Source: Actinomycetes bacterium (GTDB lineage Bacteria > Actinomycetota > Acidimicrobiia > Acidimicrobiales > Acidimicrobilacustridaceae). Taken from it: a DNA stretch of 64,000 nt. Positions 41,369 to 49,942 of the stretch are shown here, piece after piece (the first letter of the stretch is position 1; each line of letters begins with the position of its first letter). Made by a program: the position numbers and the translations under genes. The notes beneath the pieces were generated by a model that saw only the letters and a list, made by a program, of their open reading frames with translations, was not told the DNA's origin and ran no database searches. Location of the stretch: contig JAKOVR010000143.1 of NCBI GenBank assembly GCA_029782025.1, positions 62,001 through 126,000 on the forward strand, written 5' to 3'.

Positions 41369-42601
41369 TCACGGGTGGGCCCGCTCCCCGAAGCGCATGC
41401 CGGGCAGCTCCACGGTGCGGTGCAGGACGGTGGCGACGGCGAGGCTGAGGAGCCAGGTGAGCCCGGCGACCAGCCAGAAGTTGCCCGTGAAGGTCTCGAG
41501 CCCGCCCAGGGGGTTGCCCGGCTGGGGGTTGGCCGCCGCGGCCCGCAGGGCGGCGTAGTCGGGAACGGTCCACGCCTTGACCTGCTCGACGAGGGCGAGG
41601 TGCCACAGGTAGAAGCTGAGCGAGACGGCGCCGAGGTGGACGAGGGGCCGGCTGGCCAGGACCCGCCGGAGGCGCCCGGCGGCCTGGTCGCCGAACATGG
41701 CGGGCAGCAACCACGCCGCCGAAGCGATCCCGTAGACGAACTGGCGGGGGACGTACTCCCGCCCGTTGAGGCCGAACGGCTCGGCCGGCGGCGCGAAGCG
41801 GGTCATCACGGCGAAGAGGACGCCGGCGGCCAGCCAGCACAGCGCGGGGTGGTCGGCCGCCCGCTCCGCCGCCCGGCGGAGGCGGCCGCCCAGCTCGGCG
41901 GGGGCGGCGCTGATCACGGCCAGGGCCATCCCGACGGCGAAGAGGTCGAGGAACATCGGCAGCCAGAGCAGCGAGGTCCGGGCCCACGGGGGCGCCGCCG
42001 CCACCACGGCGATCCGGAAGCCGGCGCCGACGCCGTAGAGACCGGCGCAGGCGAGGAGGAGGCCGGCCCGCCGGGACGGCGCGGGGCGGCGAGCCAGGGT
42101 GCGAGCGAGCAGGGCGGCGAAGGGGGGGAGCAGCAGGTAGAAGGTGGCCTCGACCCCGATGCTCCAGGCCTGGGTGATGCCGTAGGCCTGGTGACAGGTC
42201 GCACCCGAGCACACCTGGACCGGGACCCCGAACGCCGGGAGGAGGAGGATGTTGCCGATCCAGTCGCGCAGGGTGGGGATGGCCAACCCCAACAGGGCAC
42301 CGATGCCGGCGAGGGCCAGCCAGTAGCTCGGGAGGATGCGCTGGGCCCGGCGGCGGTAGAAGCGGCCGGCGCCGCCGAGGGGGCGATCGGTGAGGATGGC
42401 GCGGGCGTAGGGCCGGAAGAGGAGGAACCCCGAGATCACGAAGAACATGGGCACGCTCAGGTCGAAGCGGGCGACGATCGGGCCGAGCGCGCTCTGCTGG
42501 ATGAACCCGGTCGAGTAGGCGGCGTGGTTGCACAGCACCATGGTCATGCCGATGCCCCGGTAGGCGTCCAGGCAGGGGAAGTGGGGTCGGTCCCCGGTCA
42601 T
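41369..42601 (-). CDS. Membrane O-acyltransferase, acyltransferase 3 family, without SGNH domain
   Basis: A 410-residue polytopic protein: FPCLDAYRGIGMTMVLCNHA with the family His, MFFVISGFLLFRPYARA, FYRRRAQRILPSYWLALAG and QAWSIGVEATFYLLLPP. Unlike the two other members in the window it stops after the membrane domain, so any acceptor-side partner must be a separate protein, for example one of the free SGNH proteins. ATG 42601 overlaps the GT-C stop (ATGA). Confidence 0.88.
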   Translation of the reverse strand: MTGDRPHFPCLDAYRGIGMTMVLCNHAAYSTGFIQQSALGPIVARFDLSVPMFFVISGFLLFRPYARAILTDRPLGGAGRFYRRRAQRILPSYWLALAGIGALLGLAIPTLRDWIGNILLLPAFGVPVQVCSGATCHQAYGITQAWSIGVEATFYLLLPPFAALLARTLARRPAPSRRAGLLLACAGLYGVGAGFRIAVVAAAPPWARTSLLWLPMFLDLFAVGMALAVISAAPAELGGRLRRAAERAADHPALCWLAAGVLFAVMTRFAPPAEPFGLNGREYVPRQFVYGIASAAWLLPAMFGDQAAGRLRRVLASRPLVHLGAVSLSFYLWHLALVEQVKAWTVPDYAALRAAAANPQPGNPLGGLETFTGNFWLVAGLTWLLSLAVATVLHRTVELPGMRFGERAHP

Positions 42602-43956
42602 CGCCGCCCACCCGGTCGGCGCTCGGCGAGGTGGCCGAGGGCGACACCGGCGAGGACCGTGGCCGAGACGTCGGCCGGGAGGCGGAAGCGGACGATCCCG
42701 TAGAAGGCGAGGGCCGTGACGGTGACCACGGGGACCGACGCCAGGAGCGGCCAGACCGGCTGGCCCCGGCGCCGCAGGACCCAGGCGCCGGCGGCGGCGA
42801 GGGGCACGAGCACCCACCACTGCACGTACCCGGTCCAGGACGCCCACGAGTCGCGGCCCTCGCCCTGGTTCAACCACACCATCTCCGCCGGTGCGTACAC
42901 GCCCCAGGCCCGGGCCGCCCGCACGGCCAGCACATGCGGGAGCCGGTCGGTGTGGGCGCGGATGTAGTCGAGGCCCACCGTCCGGTACTCGCGGGCCTGG
43001 GTCGACTGGTCGCCCCGGGACCCGGTCCCGAACGCGGCGTCGGCGTCGAACCGGCACTGCAGGTTCCAGAACCCGATGCCGCCGGGATCGCCCACGCCGT
43101 AGACCCGGTCGCAGTTGGCGCCGACGAGGGTGAGACCGTCGTTGGTCGAGATGACCACCGGCTCGTCGAAGCGGCCCAGGTTGTACACCGTCCAGGGGGC
43201 GAGGACGGCCAGGCTGGCCAGCCCGGCCACCGCCACGGCCGCGACCCGGCGGGGCCAGACCACGCCCGCGGTGCCGAGCAGCAGCGGGACCACGAGGAGG
43301 GGGCCGTAGAGGAGGAGCTCGGCCCGGGCCAGGCCGCACAGGCCGACAGCCGCCCCGAGCACGGCCGACGCGGCGAGGGTGGGTCGGGCGCGGGCCCGCA
43401 CGGCCGCGTGGAGCAGGAGGAGGAGGGTGACGGCGCCGACGGTCTCGGACATGACGAGGACGTCGTTCATCCAGAGGTTGGCGTTGACGGCGGCGACCGC
43501 GGCGGTGGCGATGCCGGCGGCCGGGCCGGCGAGCCGGCGGGCCAGGAAGGCGGCCAGCACGATCACGGCGGCGCCGAGCAGGCACATGAGGAGGCGTTGG
43601 GCCAGCGGGCTGTGCCGCCAGAACAGCACGTTGGCCGGGGCCATCACGATGGTGGTGAGCGGCGGGTGGTCGGCGGCCTGGAAGAAGTGTCCCGGCCCGC
43701 CGAGCCGGTTCTCGAAGCCGTAGCCGCGGGCGAACACGTTGGCCGACGACGAGTAGTAGAAGGCGTCCCCGCACAGGGCAGCGGCGGGCGGCCCGCACGA
43801 GTCGAACTCGCGCTTGGCCACGACCGCGTACACGGCGCGGAACACGAAGCCGGCGCCGGCGATGGCGGCCACGGACCGGTGGAAGGAGCCGAGCTGTGCC
43901 CGGCGCCACGAGAGCTTCTCCATGAACGTCGCCGGGGGGTGCGGCGGCTCGGTCAT
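42598..43956 (-). CDS. GT-C membrane glycosyltransferase (family 39-like), paralogue 3
   Basis: A 452-residue polytopic protein of the same group as those at 34723 and 36066: LCGDAFYYSSSANVFARGYG in the first loop, AADHPPLTTIVMAP, a loop with GANCDRVYGVGDPGG and a second Cys (NLQCRF), then HTDRLPHVLAVRAARAWGVY. DxFYY and the Cys pair are conserved with the other two. The start ATG is 13 nt after the flavoprotein stop, with no promoter visible, so it is probably the second gene of the minus-strand run 45544 to 40109. Confidence 0.82.
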   Translation of the reverse strand: MTEPPHPPATFMEKLSWRRAQLGSFHRSVAAIAGAGFVFRAVYAVVAKREFDSCGPPAAALCGDAFYYSSSANVFARGYGFENRLGGPGHFFQAADHPPLTTIVMAPANVLFWRHSPLAQRLLMCLLGAAVIVLAAFLARRLAGPAAGIATAAVAAVNANLWMNDVLVMSETVGAVTLLLLLHAAVRARARPTLAASAVLGAAVGLCGLARAELLLYGPLLVVPLLLGTAGVVWPRRVAAVAVAGLASLAVLAPWTVYNLGRFDEPVVISTNDGLTLVGANCDRVYGVGDPGGIGFWNLQCRFDADAAFGTGSRGDQSTQAREYRTVGLDYIRAHTDRLPHVLAVRAARAWGVYAPAEMVWLNQGEGRDSWASWTGYVQWWVLVPLAAAGAWVLRRRGQPVWPLLASVPVVTVTALAFYGIVRFRLPADVSATVLAGVALGHLAERRPGGRR

Positions 43957-43969
43957 CGGGACCGCCGGC

Positions 43970-45544
43970 TCAGTCGGCCGCGGGTGCGGTGGTGTCCCGG
44001 TTGATGGGGTGATCGGGGGCGTAGGCGTCGCGGCGGATCACGGGGGCGTCGCGGCCGGTGCCCCGCTCGCCCCGCATGGGGTCGGCCTCGCCGACGGCCG
44101 GCCTGGCCTCCTCGTGGTACTCCTCCTCGACGTTCACGGACCACACGTCGTGGTGGGTGCCGTGGACGATGTTCTCCACGGTGAGCATCGCCGTGTACAT
44201 CGAGTGATCCTGGTTGTTGTAGCGATGCATGCCGTTGCGGCCGACGGGATGGACGTTCGGCGTGTTGGCGGCCAGCCATGCACGGAGGACCTCGACGTTG
44301 GCCTTGTAGTGCTCGTCGTAGAAGGGGTACGCCTTCGGCATCCGCACCACGTAGCCGGCCTCGACCTTGTCGGGGTCGACGAGGCCGAGGATCCCGAGCT
44401 CCTTGGCCCCCTGGGCCACGAGGTCGTCGTCGGGCGTGGTCCAGGTCTCGTCGCCCTCGAACACGAAGTACTCGAGGCCGAGGCAGGTCCGCCCTTCCTT
44501 CACCAGATAGGGGGACCACGACCCGAAGTTCTGGATGCGGCCGACGCCGACGGCGGGGGAGTGCACGTAGATCCAGTTGTCGGGGAACCCGGCCTCCTCG
44601 GGCACGACCAGGGCCACGGTGAGGAAGTCGCGGTACTTCAGGTCGGCGGCGGCGGCCCGGACGGGGTCCGGCACCGGCGGGTCCATGGCGGCGAGGAGCG
44701 CCGAGATCGGCATCGACGACACGACGTGGTCGGCGGGGTAGGTGGTCGTGCCGCCGTCGGGGTCGCGCACCGTGACCGAGCGGGCCCGGCCGCCCTCGTG
44801 CTCGATCTTGACGGCCTCCGAGCGCATCAGGATCTCGCAGCCCCGGGCTTCGACGAGATCCCGGCAGCGCTCCCACATCATCCCGGGGCCGTACTTGGGG
44901 TATTCGAACTCCTCGATGAGCGAGGTGATGTCCTTCTGGTTCCGCTTCGGGAGCAGCGCGTTCACCACGGCGTTGAACAGCGAGAGGTTCTTGATGCGCT
45001 GGGCGGCGAAGTCGGCCGGCAGCTTGTTGACCGGCACCCCCCAGAGCTTCTCGTTGTAGGTCTTGAAGAAGTGGTTGTAGAGCCGCCACCCGAAGCGGGC
45101 CACGATCCAGCCCTCGAGCGTGGATTGGTCCGCCGGAGGCCGGATCCGGGCCCACACGTAGGACATCACGCAGAGGAAGGCCTCCCAGATGCCGAGGTTG
45201 CGGAGGGCGTTCGACGCCTTGAGCGGGTAGTCGAAGTACTTCCCGTCGTAGTAGATGCGGCTCATGCGGGGCCGCAGCATGAAGTCCTCGTCGGGGAGGA
45301 TCTCGTGCCAGAACGCCTCGACCTCGCGGACCTTGGTGAAGAAGCGGTGGCCGCCGATGTCGAACCGCCAGCCGTCGCGCTCCACGGTCCGGCTGATGCC
45401 GCCGACGATGTCGTCGGCCTCCACGACCGTCGGGGTGACGCCGTGACGGGTGAGCTCGTAGGCCGCGGTCAACCCGGCGGGGCCGGCGCCGATGACGACG
45501 ACGTCGAGGGGGTCCGGGGTGGGGGCAGCGGTTGGCTCGGGCAT
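43970..45544 (-). CDS. FAD-dependent oxidoreductase, UDP-galactopyranose-mutase-like
   Basis: A 524-residue flavoprotein. The FAD site VVVIGAGPAGLTAAYELTRHG is at residues 15-35, followed by VVEADDIVGGISRT and a GWRFDIGGHRFFTK block that closely recalls UDP-galactopyranose mutase and protoporphyrinogen-oxidase-like enzymes (GGH for flavin and substrate contact). True Glf proteins are shorter, about 370-400 residues; this one has an extra C-terminal part with NGMHRYNNQDHSMYTAM. If a mutase, it would make furanose sugars for the glycan; an amine-oxidase-like role is the alternative. First gene of the run 45544 to 40109; a TAAGGT -10 lies at 45588-45583. Confidence 0.78.
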   Translation of the reverse strand: MPEPTAAPTPDPLDVVVIGAGPAGLTAAYELTRHGVTPTVVEADDIVGGISRTVERDGWRFDIGGHRFFTKVREVEAFWHEILPDEDFMLRPRMSRIYYDGKYFDYPLKASNALRNLGIWEAFLCVMSYVWARIRPPADQSTLEGWIVARFGWRLYNHFFKTYNEKLWGVPVNKLPADFAAQRIKNLSLFNAVVNALLPKRNQKDITSLIEEFEYPKYGPGMMWERCRDLVEARGCEILMRSEAVKIEHEGGRARSVTVRDPDGGTTTYPADHVVSSMPISALLAAMDPPVPDPVRAAAADLKYRDFLTVALVVPEEAGFPDNWIYVHSPAVGVGRIQNFGSWSPYLVKEGRTCLGLEYFVFEGDETWTTPDDDLVAQGAKELGILGLVDPDKVEAGYVVRMPKAYPFYDEHYKANVEVLRAWLAANTPNVHPVGRNGMHRYNNQDHSMYTAMLTVENIVHGTHHDVWSVNVEEEYHEEARPAVGEADPMRGERGTGRDAPVIRRDAYAPDHPINRDTTAPAAD

Positions 45545-45582
45545 GGAGGAGGGGCCGGGGCTCGGGAGATCGGCCGGCCGTC

Positions 45583-45588
45583 ACCTTA
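45583..45588 (-). promoter_or_regulatory. -10 box TAAGGT for the flavoprotein gene
   Basis: Minus-strand TAAGGT, then 38 nt to ATG 45544, giving a leader of about 30 nt. It lies in the 166-bp divergent gap 45545-45710, which otherwise shows no clear element. Confidence 0.35.
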
Positions 45589-45710
45589 GTGAACCGCCGT
45601 GTGACGCTGGGCAATCGCTGCACGGCCCAGGTGCACGGTCCGAGGAGCCGGCGCGAGTGGTGCCCCGTGGTTCATCATGGGGAGATGGCGACTGCCGTGG
45701 AGCCCGGACC

Positions 45711-47054
45711 GTGACCGCCCGGCGGGTGGCGCGCCTGGTGCTCGACGTCGGGATCGTCGGGGCCGTGCTCGGCCTGAGCAAGTACCACGCGGCCATCGTG
45801 GCCGTTCCGGCCTACGACTTCACCGAGTCGTCGCGCTTCGGGTGGGCCCTCGCCTACGTGCTCACCTTGGCCGTGGCGGCCTACGGGGTCGGGCTGCCGG
45901 ACCTCCCGCGGACGCTGCGCTCCGCCCTGCTCTCGTCCGTAGTGGCGGCGGCGATGGCGGCGCTGGCGATCTCGGTGGTGCAGCTCGTCGTCGGCGACGC
46001 CCTGCTCCCGCGGTTCGTCGTGCTGGGCGGGGCCGGACTCCTGGTGCCGTGGTACGTCCTCTGCACGGCGATCGCGCTCGGGGGTCGGCACCGGGCCGAG
46101 GAGCGCGACCGCGTCGTGGTGGTGGCCGACCCGGCCGAGGTCGCCCTCCTCGAGCGAGATCTGGATGGGTTCGCCGAACGGCCGGCCCACGTCGTGGCGG
46201 CGATGGCGCCGGCCGCCGCCGGAGGGGTCGGGCCGGCCGCGGGCCGGCCGCTGGTCGATCTGGTGCACGGGGCGGGGGCGTCGGTGCTCGTCCTCGATCG
46301 CCGGGCCCAGCTCGACGAGCGGACCGTGGCGCAGGCGGCGTGGCTGCACGAACGCGGGGTCCGGGTCCGGACGGTGTCGCTGTTCTACGAGCAGTGGCTC
46401 GGCAAGCTCCCGCTGGCCGAGCTGGAGCGGGTGTCGCTGCTCTTCGACATCAAGGAGCTCCACAGCGGCCGCTATCTCCGCCTCAAGCGGATGCTCGACC
46501 TCGTGCTCGGCGGCCTGGGGCTCGTGGCCTTCGTCGCCGCCATCCCCTTCGTGGCGGTGGGCAACCTGTTCGGCAACCGGGGGCCGCTCTTCTACTCCCA
46601 GCCCCGGGTGGGCAAGAACGGCAAGGAGTTCGCCATCCTGAAGTTCCGGACGATGGTGCCCGGGCCCGGTGGGGAGAGCCCCAACGAATGGACCCGGGAG
46701 GACGACCCGCGGATCACCCGGTTCGGCCGCGTCCTGCGGGCCACCCACGTCGACGAGCTGCCCCAGATGGTCAACATCGTCCGCGGCGACCTGAGCCTGG
46801 TCGGGCCGCGGCCGGAACAGCCGCGCTACGTGGCCGAGCTGGCGGAGAAGCTCCCCTTCTACGAGGTCCGCCATCTGGTCCGGCCCGGCCTCACCGGGTG
46901 GGCGCAGGTGAAGTACGGCTATGCCGGCGACGAGACCGACGCCATGGAGAAGCTCCAGTACGAGTTCTTCTACCTCCGCCATCAGAGCATCGGGCTCGAC
47001 GTGCGGATCCTCGGACGCACCGTGCGGTCGGTGTTCGGTCGGGAAGGGCGCTGA
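45711..47054 (+). CDS. Polyprenyl-phosphate sugar-1-phosphate transferase (WbaP/WcaJ-type)
   Basis: A 447-residue membrane enzyme that starts glycan assembly by joining a sugar 1-phosphate to undecaprenyl phosphate. Four N-terminal helices (to about residue 120), a nucleotide-binding-like middle domain (about 130-250), and the catalytic C-terminal domain: LKRMLDLVLGGLGLVAF, FYSQPRVGKNGKEFAILKFR, HVDELPQMVNIVRGDLSLVG with the catalytic Asp-Glu near residue 347, and RPGLTGWAQVKYGYAGDETD. The middle domain's FYEQWLGKLPL is typical of the WcaJ group. GTG 45711 has GGAG upstream. It is the natural first enzyme for the pathway around it. Confidence 0.92.
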   Translation: MTARRVARLVLDVGIVGAVLGLSKYHAAIVAVPAYDFTESSRFGWALAYVLTLAVAAYGVGLPDLPRTLRSALLSSVVAAAMAALAISVVQLVVGDALLPRFVVLGGAGLLVPWYVLCTAIALGGRHRAEERDRVVVVADPAEVALLERDLDGFAERPAHVVAAMAPAAAGGVGPAAGRPLVDLVHGAGASVLVLDRRAQLDERTVAQAAWLHERGVRVRTVSLFYEQWLGKLPLAELERVSLLFDIKELHSGRYLRLKRMLDLVLGGLGLVAFVAAIPFVAVGNLFGNRGPLFYSQPRVGKNGKEFAILKFRTMVPGPGGESPNEWTREDDPRITRFGRVLRATHVDELPQMVNIVRGDLSLVGPRPEQPRYVAELAEKLPFYEVRHLVRPGLTGWAQVKYGYAGDETDAMEKLQYEFFYLRHQSIGLDVRILGRTVRSVFGREGR

Positions 47055-47070
47055 CCCGGGGCCCCCGTGC

Positions 47071-48192
47071 TCAGGTGATCTCGAGCATGCGGTCGAGGGC
47101 CACCCTCGCCCAGGCGGCGGTGTCGGGGTCGACCGTGATCCGGTTGACCACCCGTCCCTCCACCAAGTTCTCGAGCACCCAGGCCAGGTGCATGGCCCGG
47201 ATCCGGAACATGGTCGAGCACGGGCAGACCAGCGGGTCCAGCGAGAGGACGGTCTTGTCGGGGGTCTCGGCGTCGAGCCGGTTCACCAGGTGGATCTCGG
47301 TCCCCACCCCGAGCACGGCCCCGGCCGGGGCGGCCTCGACGGCACGGATGATGTAGTCGGTCGAGCCCACCTGGTCGGCTTGCGCGCACACCTCGTGGGC
47401 GCACTCGGGGTGGACCACCACGATGCCGTCGGGGTGCTCGGCCCGGAAGGCGGCGATGTGCTCGGGCCGGAACCGCTGGTGGACCGAGCAGTGGCCCTTC
47501 CACAGCAGGAACGTGGCCTCCTTGCACTCGGCGTCGCTGAGCCCGCCCTGCTCCCGCCGGGGATCCCAGACCCGCATGGTGCCCTCGTCGAAGCCGAGCT
47601 GGTGGCCGGTGTTGCGGCCGAGGTGCTGGTCGGGGAAGAAGAGCACCTGGCGGCCCCCGGCGCCGTCGTCGGCCCGGTCGCCCAGGCTGAGCGCCCACTC
47701 GAGCACGGCCCGGGCGTTGGTCGAGGTGCAGACCGCACCGCCGTGGCGCCCCACGAAGGCCTTGAGCGCGGCCGACGAGTTCATGTAGGTGATCGGCACC
47801 ACGCGCTCGATGTCGGTGGTGCGGGCCAGCGCCTCCCACGCCTCCTCGACCTCGTCGAGGTCGGCCATGTCGGCCATGGAGCAGCCGGCGTTGAGGTCGG
47901 GCAGGATCACCTGCTGTCGGTCGCTGGTGAGGATGTCGGCCGACTCGGCCATGAAGTGCACGCCGCAGAACACGATGTAGTCGGCGTCGGCACGCTCCTT
48001 GGCCAGGACCGACAGCCGGTACGAGTCGCCCCGGGCATCGGCCCAGGCCATGACCTCGTCGCGCTGGTAGTGGTGGCCGAGCACGAACACCTTCGGGCCC
48101 AGCGCCGCCTTGGCGGACGCGATCCAACCGGCCAGCTCGTCGGGCGACGCGTCGACGTAGCGCTGGGGCAGCGGAGCTTGGAGCTGCAGCAT
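47071..48192 (-). CDS. nadA: Quinolinate synthase NadA
   Basis: A 373-residue Fe-S enzyme that condenses iminoaspartate with dihydroxyacetone phosphate to form quinolinate for NAD. The three cluster cysteines are in FCGVHFMAESADIL, HPECAHEV and PCSTMFRI, and the triose-binding GHHYQRDEV and LPDLNAGCSMAD blocks are intact. Length fits the NadA family. The gene stands alone: nadB and nadC are not adjacent. ATG 48192 has a strong GGAGGT 8 nt upstream, within a hairpin, and an unusually long leader starting near 48311. It is convergent with the sugar transferase gene (16 bp apart). Confidence 0.96.
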   Translation of the reverse strand: MLQLQAPLPQRYVDASPDELAGWIASAKAALGPKVFVLGHHYQRDEVMAWADARGDSYRLSVLAKERADADYIVFCGVHFMAESADILTSDRQQVILPDLNAGCSMADMADLDEVEEAWEALARTTDIERVVPITYMNSSAALKAFVGRHGGAVCTSTNARAVLEWALSLGDRADDGAGGRQVLFFPDQHLGRNTGHQLGFDEGTMRVWDPRREQGGLSDAECKEATFLLWKGHCSVHQRFRPEHIAAFRAEHPDGIVVVHPECAHEVCAQADQVGSTDYIIRAVEAAPAGAVLGVGTEIHLVNRLDAETPDKTVLSLDPLVCPCSTMFRIRAMHLAWVLENLVEGRVVNRITVDPDTAAWARVALDRMLEIT

Positions 48193-48323
48193 CTGATGTG
48201 ACCTCCGATGAGGTGAAGGCTCCGATGTGCAGCCGGTGGGGACAGCCTGGTCGCCACGCCACGGGGATGTCGGCCTCGGAGCCGATATGTCGCCGGATAC
48301 CAGGCCGGCGTGGGATCAGTGTA
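48193..48323 (-). promoter_or_regulatory. nadA promoter and structured leader with masked ribosome binding site
   Basis: TACACT (48323-48318) is a good -10, placing transcription start near 48311 and a leader of about 118 nt. Just before ATG, ACCTC (48214-48210), loop ATCG and GAGGT (48205-48201) form a 5-bp hairpin that includes the GGAGG ribosome site. CATCGGAG occurs twice (48227-48220 and 48210-48203), and CTCCGAGG (48281-48274) further upstream can pair with either copy at 7 of 8 positions, so alternative folds are possible. Confidence 0.4.
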
Positions 48324-48330
48324 CGCGGTC

Positions 48331-48347
48331 GGGGGCGTTGTGCCCCC
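48331..48347. repeat. Perfect hairpin in the nadA/48377 divergent gap
   Basis: GGGGGC, loop gttgt, GCCCCC. It lies between the two divergent -10 boxes and upstream of both genes, so it is more likely a protein site or chance than a terminator. Confidence 0.4.
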
Positions 48348-48363
48348 ATTTATGCGGCCGGGG

Positions 48364-48369
48364 TACGTT
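48364..48369 (+). promoter_or_regulatory. -10 box TACGTT for the gene at 48377
   Basis: TACGTT, 7 nt, ATG 48377; leaderless start predicted. Confidence 0.5.
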
Positions 48370-48376
48370 GTCGCCG

Positions 48377-49942
48377 ATGACCGCCCCCACGGAGCCCGAC
48401 GCGCGCGTCCCGGCGGCGGTGAAGGTCCTCGCCGTGGTCGCGGTGCTGGGCGGCGTCGCCTTCCGATTCATCACCAAGTCCGGGCTGTGGCTCGACGAGG
48501 CGCTGAGCGCCAACATCGCGGCGCTGCCGCCGGGCGAGATCCTGAGCTGGCTCCGCCACGACGGGCACCCGCCGCTCTACTACCTGCTGCTGCACGGCTG
48601 GACGCAGGTGGTGGGTGAGAGCGACGTCGCCGTCCGCTCGCTCAGCGCAGTCTTCGGCCTCGCCAGCCTGCCGCTGGCCTACGTGGCCGGCCGCCGCCGC
48701 GGGGGTTCGCTCCTCGGGTGGCTCGCCGTCACCGTGTTCGCGGCGTCGCCGTTCGCCATCCGCTACAGCAACGAAGCCCGGATGTACTCCCTGGTGCCGC
48801 TGCTCGTCCTGGCCGGCTACCTCCTGATCGACGACGTGGTGCGGCAGGGTCGCCGCCAACCGCTCCGCCTCGCCTCCCTCGCCCTGCTCTCCGGGGCCCT
48901 GCTCCTCAGCCACTACTGGGCCCTGTGGTTCCTGGGGGCGGTGGGCCTGGTGCTGCTGTGGCAGTGGCGGCGCGCCCCGGAGCCCGGCGTGCGCGCCGGC
49001 GCCCTCCACGCCGCCGGCGCGCTGATCACGGGGGGCGTGTTCTTCGTGTGGTGGCTGCCGGCCATGCTGTACCAGGCCGCCCACACCGGCACGCCGTGGG
49101 CCCAGTCCCCCCGTCCGACGGTGATGGTCAGCCTGATCCTGACCGACTTCTCCTCGGCCACCCAGTTCCCCGACTCGGCGCTGATCACCGTCTGCACGGC
49201 GGTGCTGTTCCTCCTCGGGGTGTTCGGGGTCGCCGTGGACCGGCGCCGGATCGACATCGACCTGCTGGCGGCGCACCAGCTCCGCTTCGAGGCCGTGGTG
49301 ATCGCGCTGACGCTGGGCATCGGGGTGGTGGTGGGCTTCGCCACCCACACGGCCTTCGCCAGCCGCTATGCGTCGGTCCTGCTGCCGCTCTTCCTGCTGG
49401 CCGTGGCCGCCGGGTTCACCCGCTTCGCCGACCCCCGCCTGCTCGCCGGCGCGGTGGCGGCCTGGCTCGTGCTGGCCGGGGTGGCGGTGGCCTACAACGC
49501 TTTCGTCTACCAGCGCACCCAGGCGCCGGCGGTGGCCGAGGCCATCCGGGCCAAGGGGGCGCCGGGCGACACCGTGGTGTTCTGTCCCGACCAGCTCGGC
49601 CCGGCGGGCAGCCGGGCATTGGGGCCGGGCTTCGTCACCATGGCCTTCCCCCGGCTCGACGATCCCCGCCTGGTGGACTGGGTCGACTATGGCGATCGGA
49701 ACGCCGCCGTCGACGTCCCCGCCGTCGCCCGGGAGGTGGTGGCCCGGACGCCGGCCGACCGCGCCATCTTCGTGGTGTGGGCCACCGGGTACCGCACCCT
49801 CGAGGGCGACTGCGAGGCCCTGATCGCGGCGATCAGCGACGTGCGGCCCGTGGTCCGGTCGCTGGTCGACGCCCGCAACGACAAGTACTACGAGCCCGCG
49901 TCGGTGTTCTGGTTCGCACCGAAGAGCGGGACGGCGTCGTGA
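48377..49942 (+). CDS. GT-C-type membrane glycosyltransferase (mannosyltransferase-like)
   Basis: A 521-residue polytopic protein. The first loop SGLWLDEALSANIAALPPG carries the conserved Asp-Glu of GT39-like enzymes, and RHDGHPPLYYLLLHGW the HPPLYY motif typical of the group. EARMYSLVPLLVLAGYLL is the next conserved helix start. A C-terminal extracytoplasmic domain (about 380-521) follows. It is distinct from the Cys-pair group at 34723, 36066 and 42598. The stop overlaps the next gene (GTGA). Confidence 0.8.
   Translation: MTAPTEPDARVPAAVKVLAVVAVLGGVAFRFITKSGLWLDEALSANIAALPPGEILSWLRHDGHPPLYYLLLHGWTQVVGESDVAVRSLSAVFGLASLPLAYVAGRRRGGSLLGWLAVTVFAASPFAIRYSNEARMYSLVPLLVLAGYLLIDDVVRQGRRQPLRLASLALLSGALLLSHYWALWFLGAVGLVLLWQWRRAPEPGVRAGALHAAGALITGGVFFVWWLPAMLYQAAHTGTPWAQSPRPTVMVSLILTDFSSATQFPDSALITVCTAVLFLLGVFGVAVDRRRIDIDLLAAHQLRFEAVVIALTLGIGVVVGFATHTAFASRYASVLLPLFLLAVAAGFTRFADPRLLAGAVAAWLVLAGVAVAYNAFVYQRTQAPAVAEAIRAKGAPGDTVVFCPDQLGPAGSRALGPGFVTMAFPRLDDPRLVDWVDYGDRNAAVDVPAVAREVVARTPADRAIFVVWATGYRTLEGDCEALIAAISDVRPVVRSLVDARNDKYYEPASVFWFAPKSGTAS

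Noticed and set aside
48331-48347. GGGGGC-gttgt-GCCCCC as a transcription terminator
   Set aside because: It is upstream of both divergent genes, so nothing ends there, and it is not followed by a T-run in either direction.
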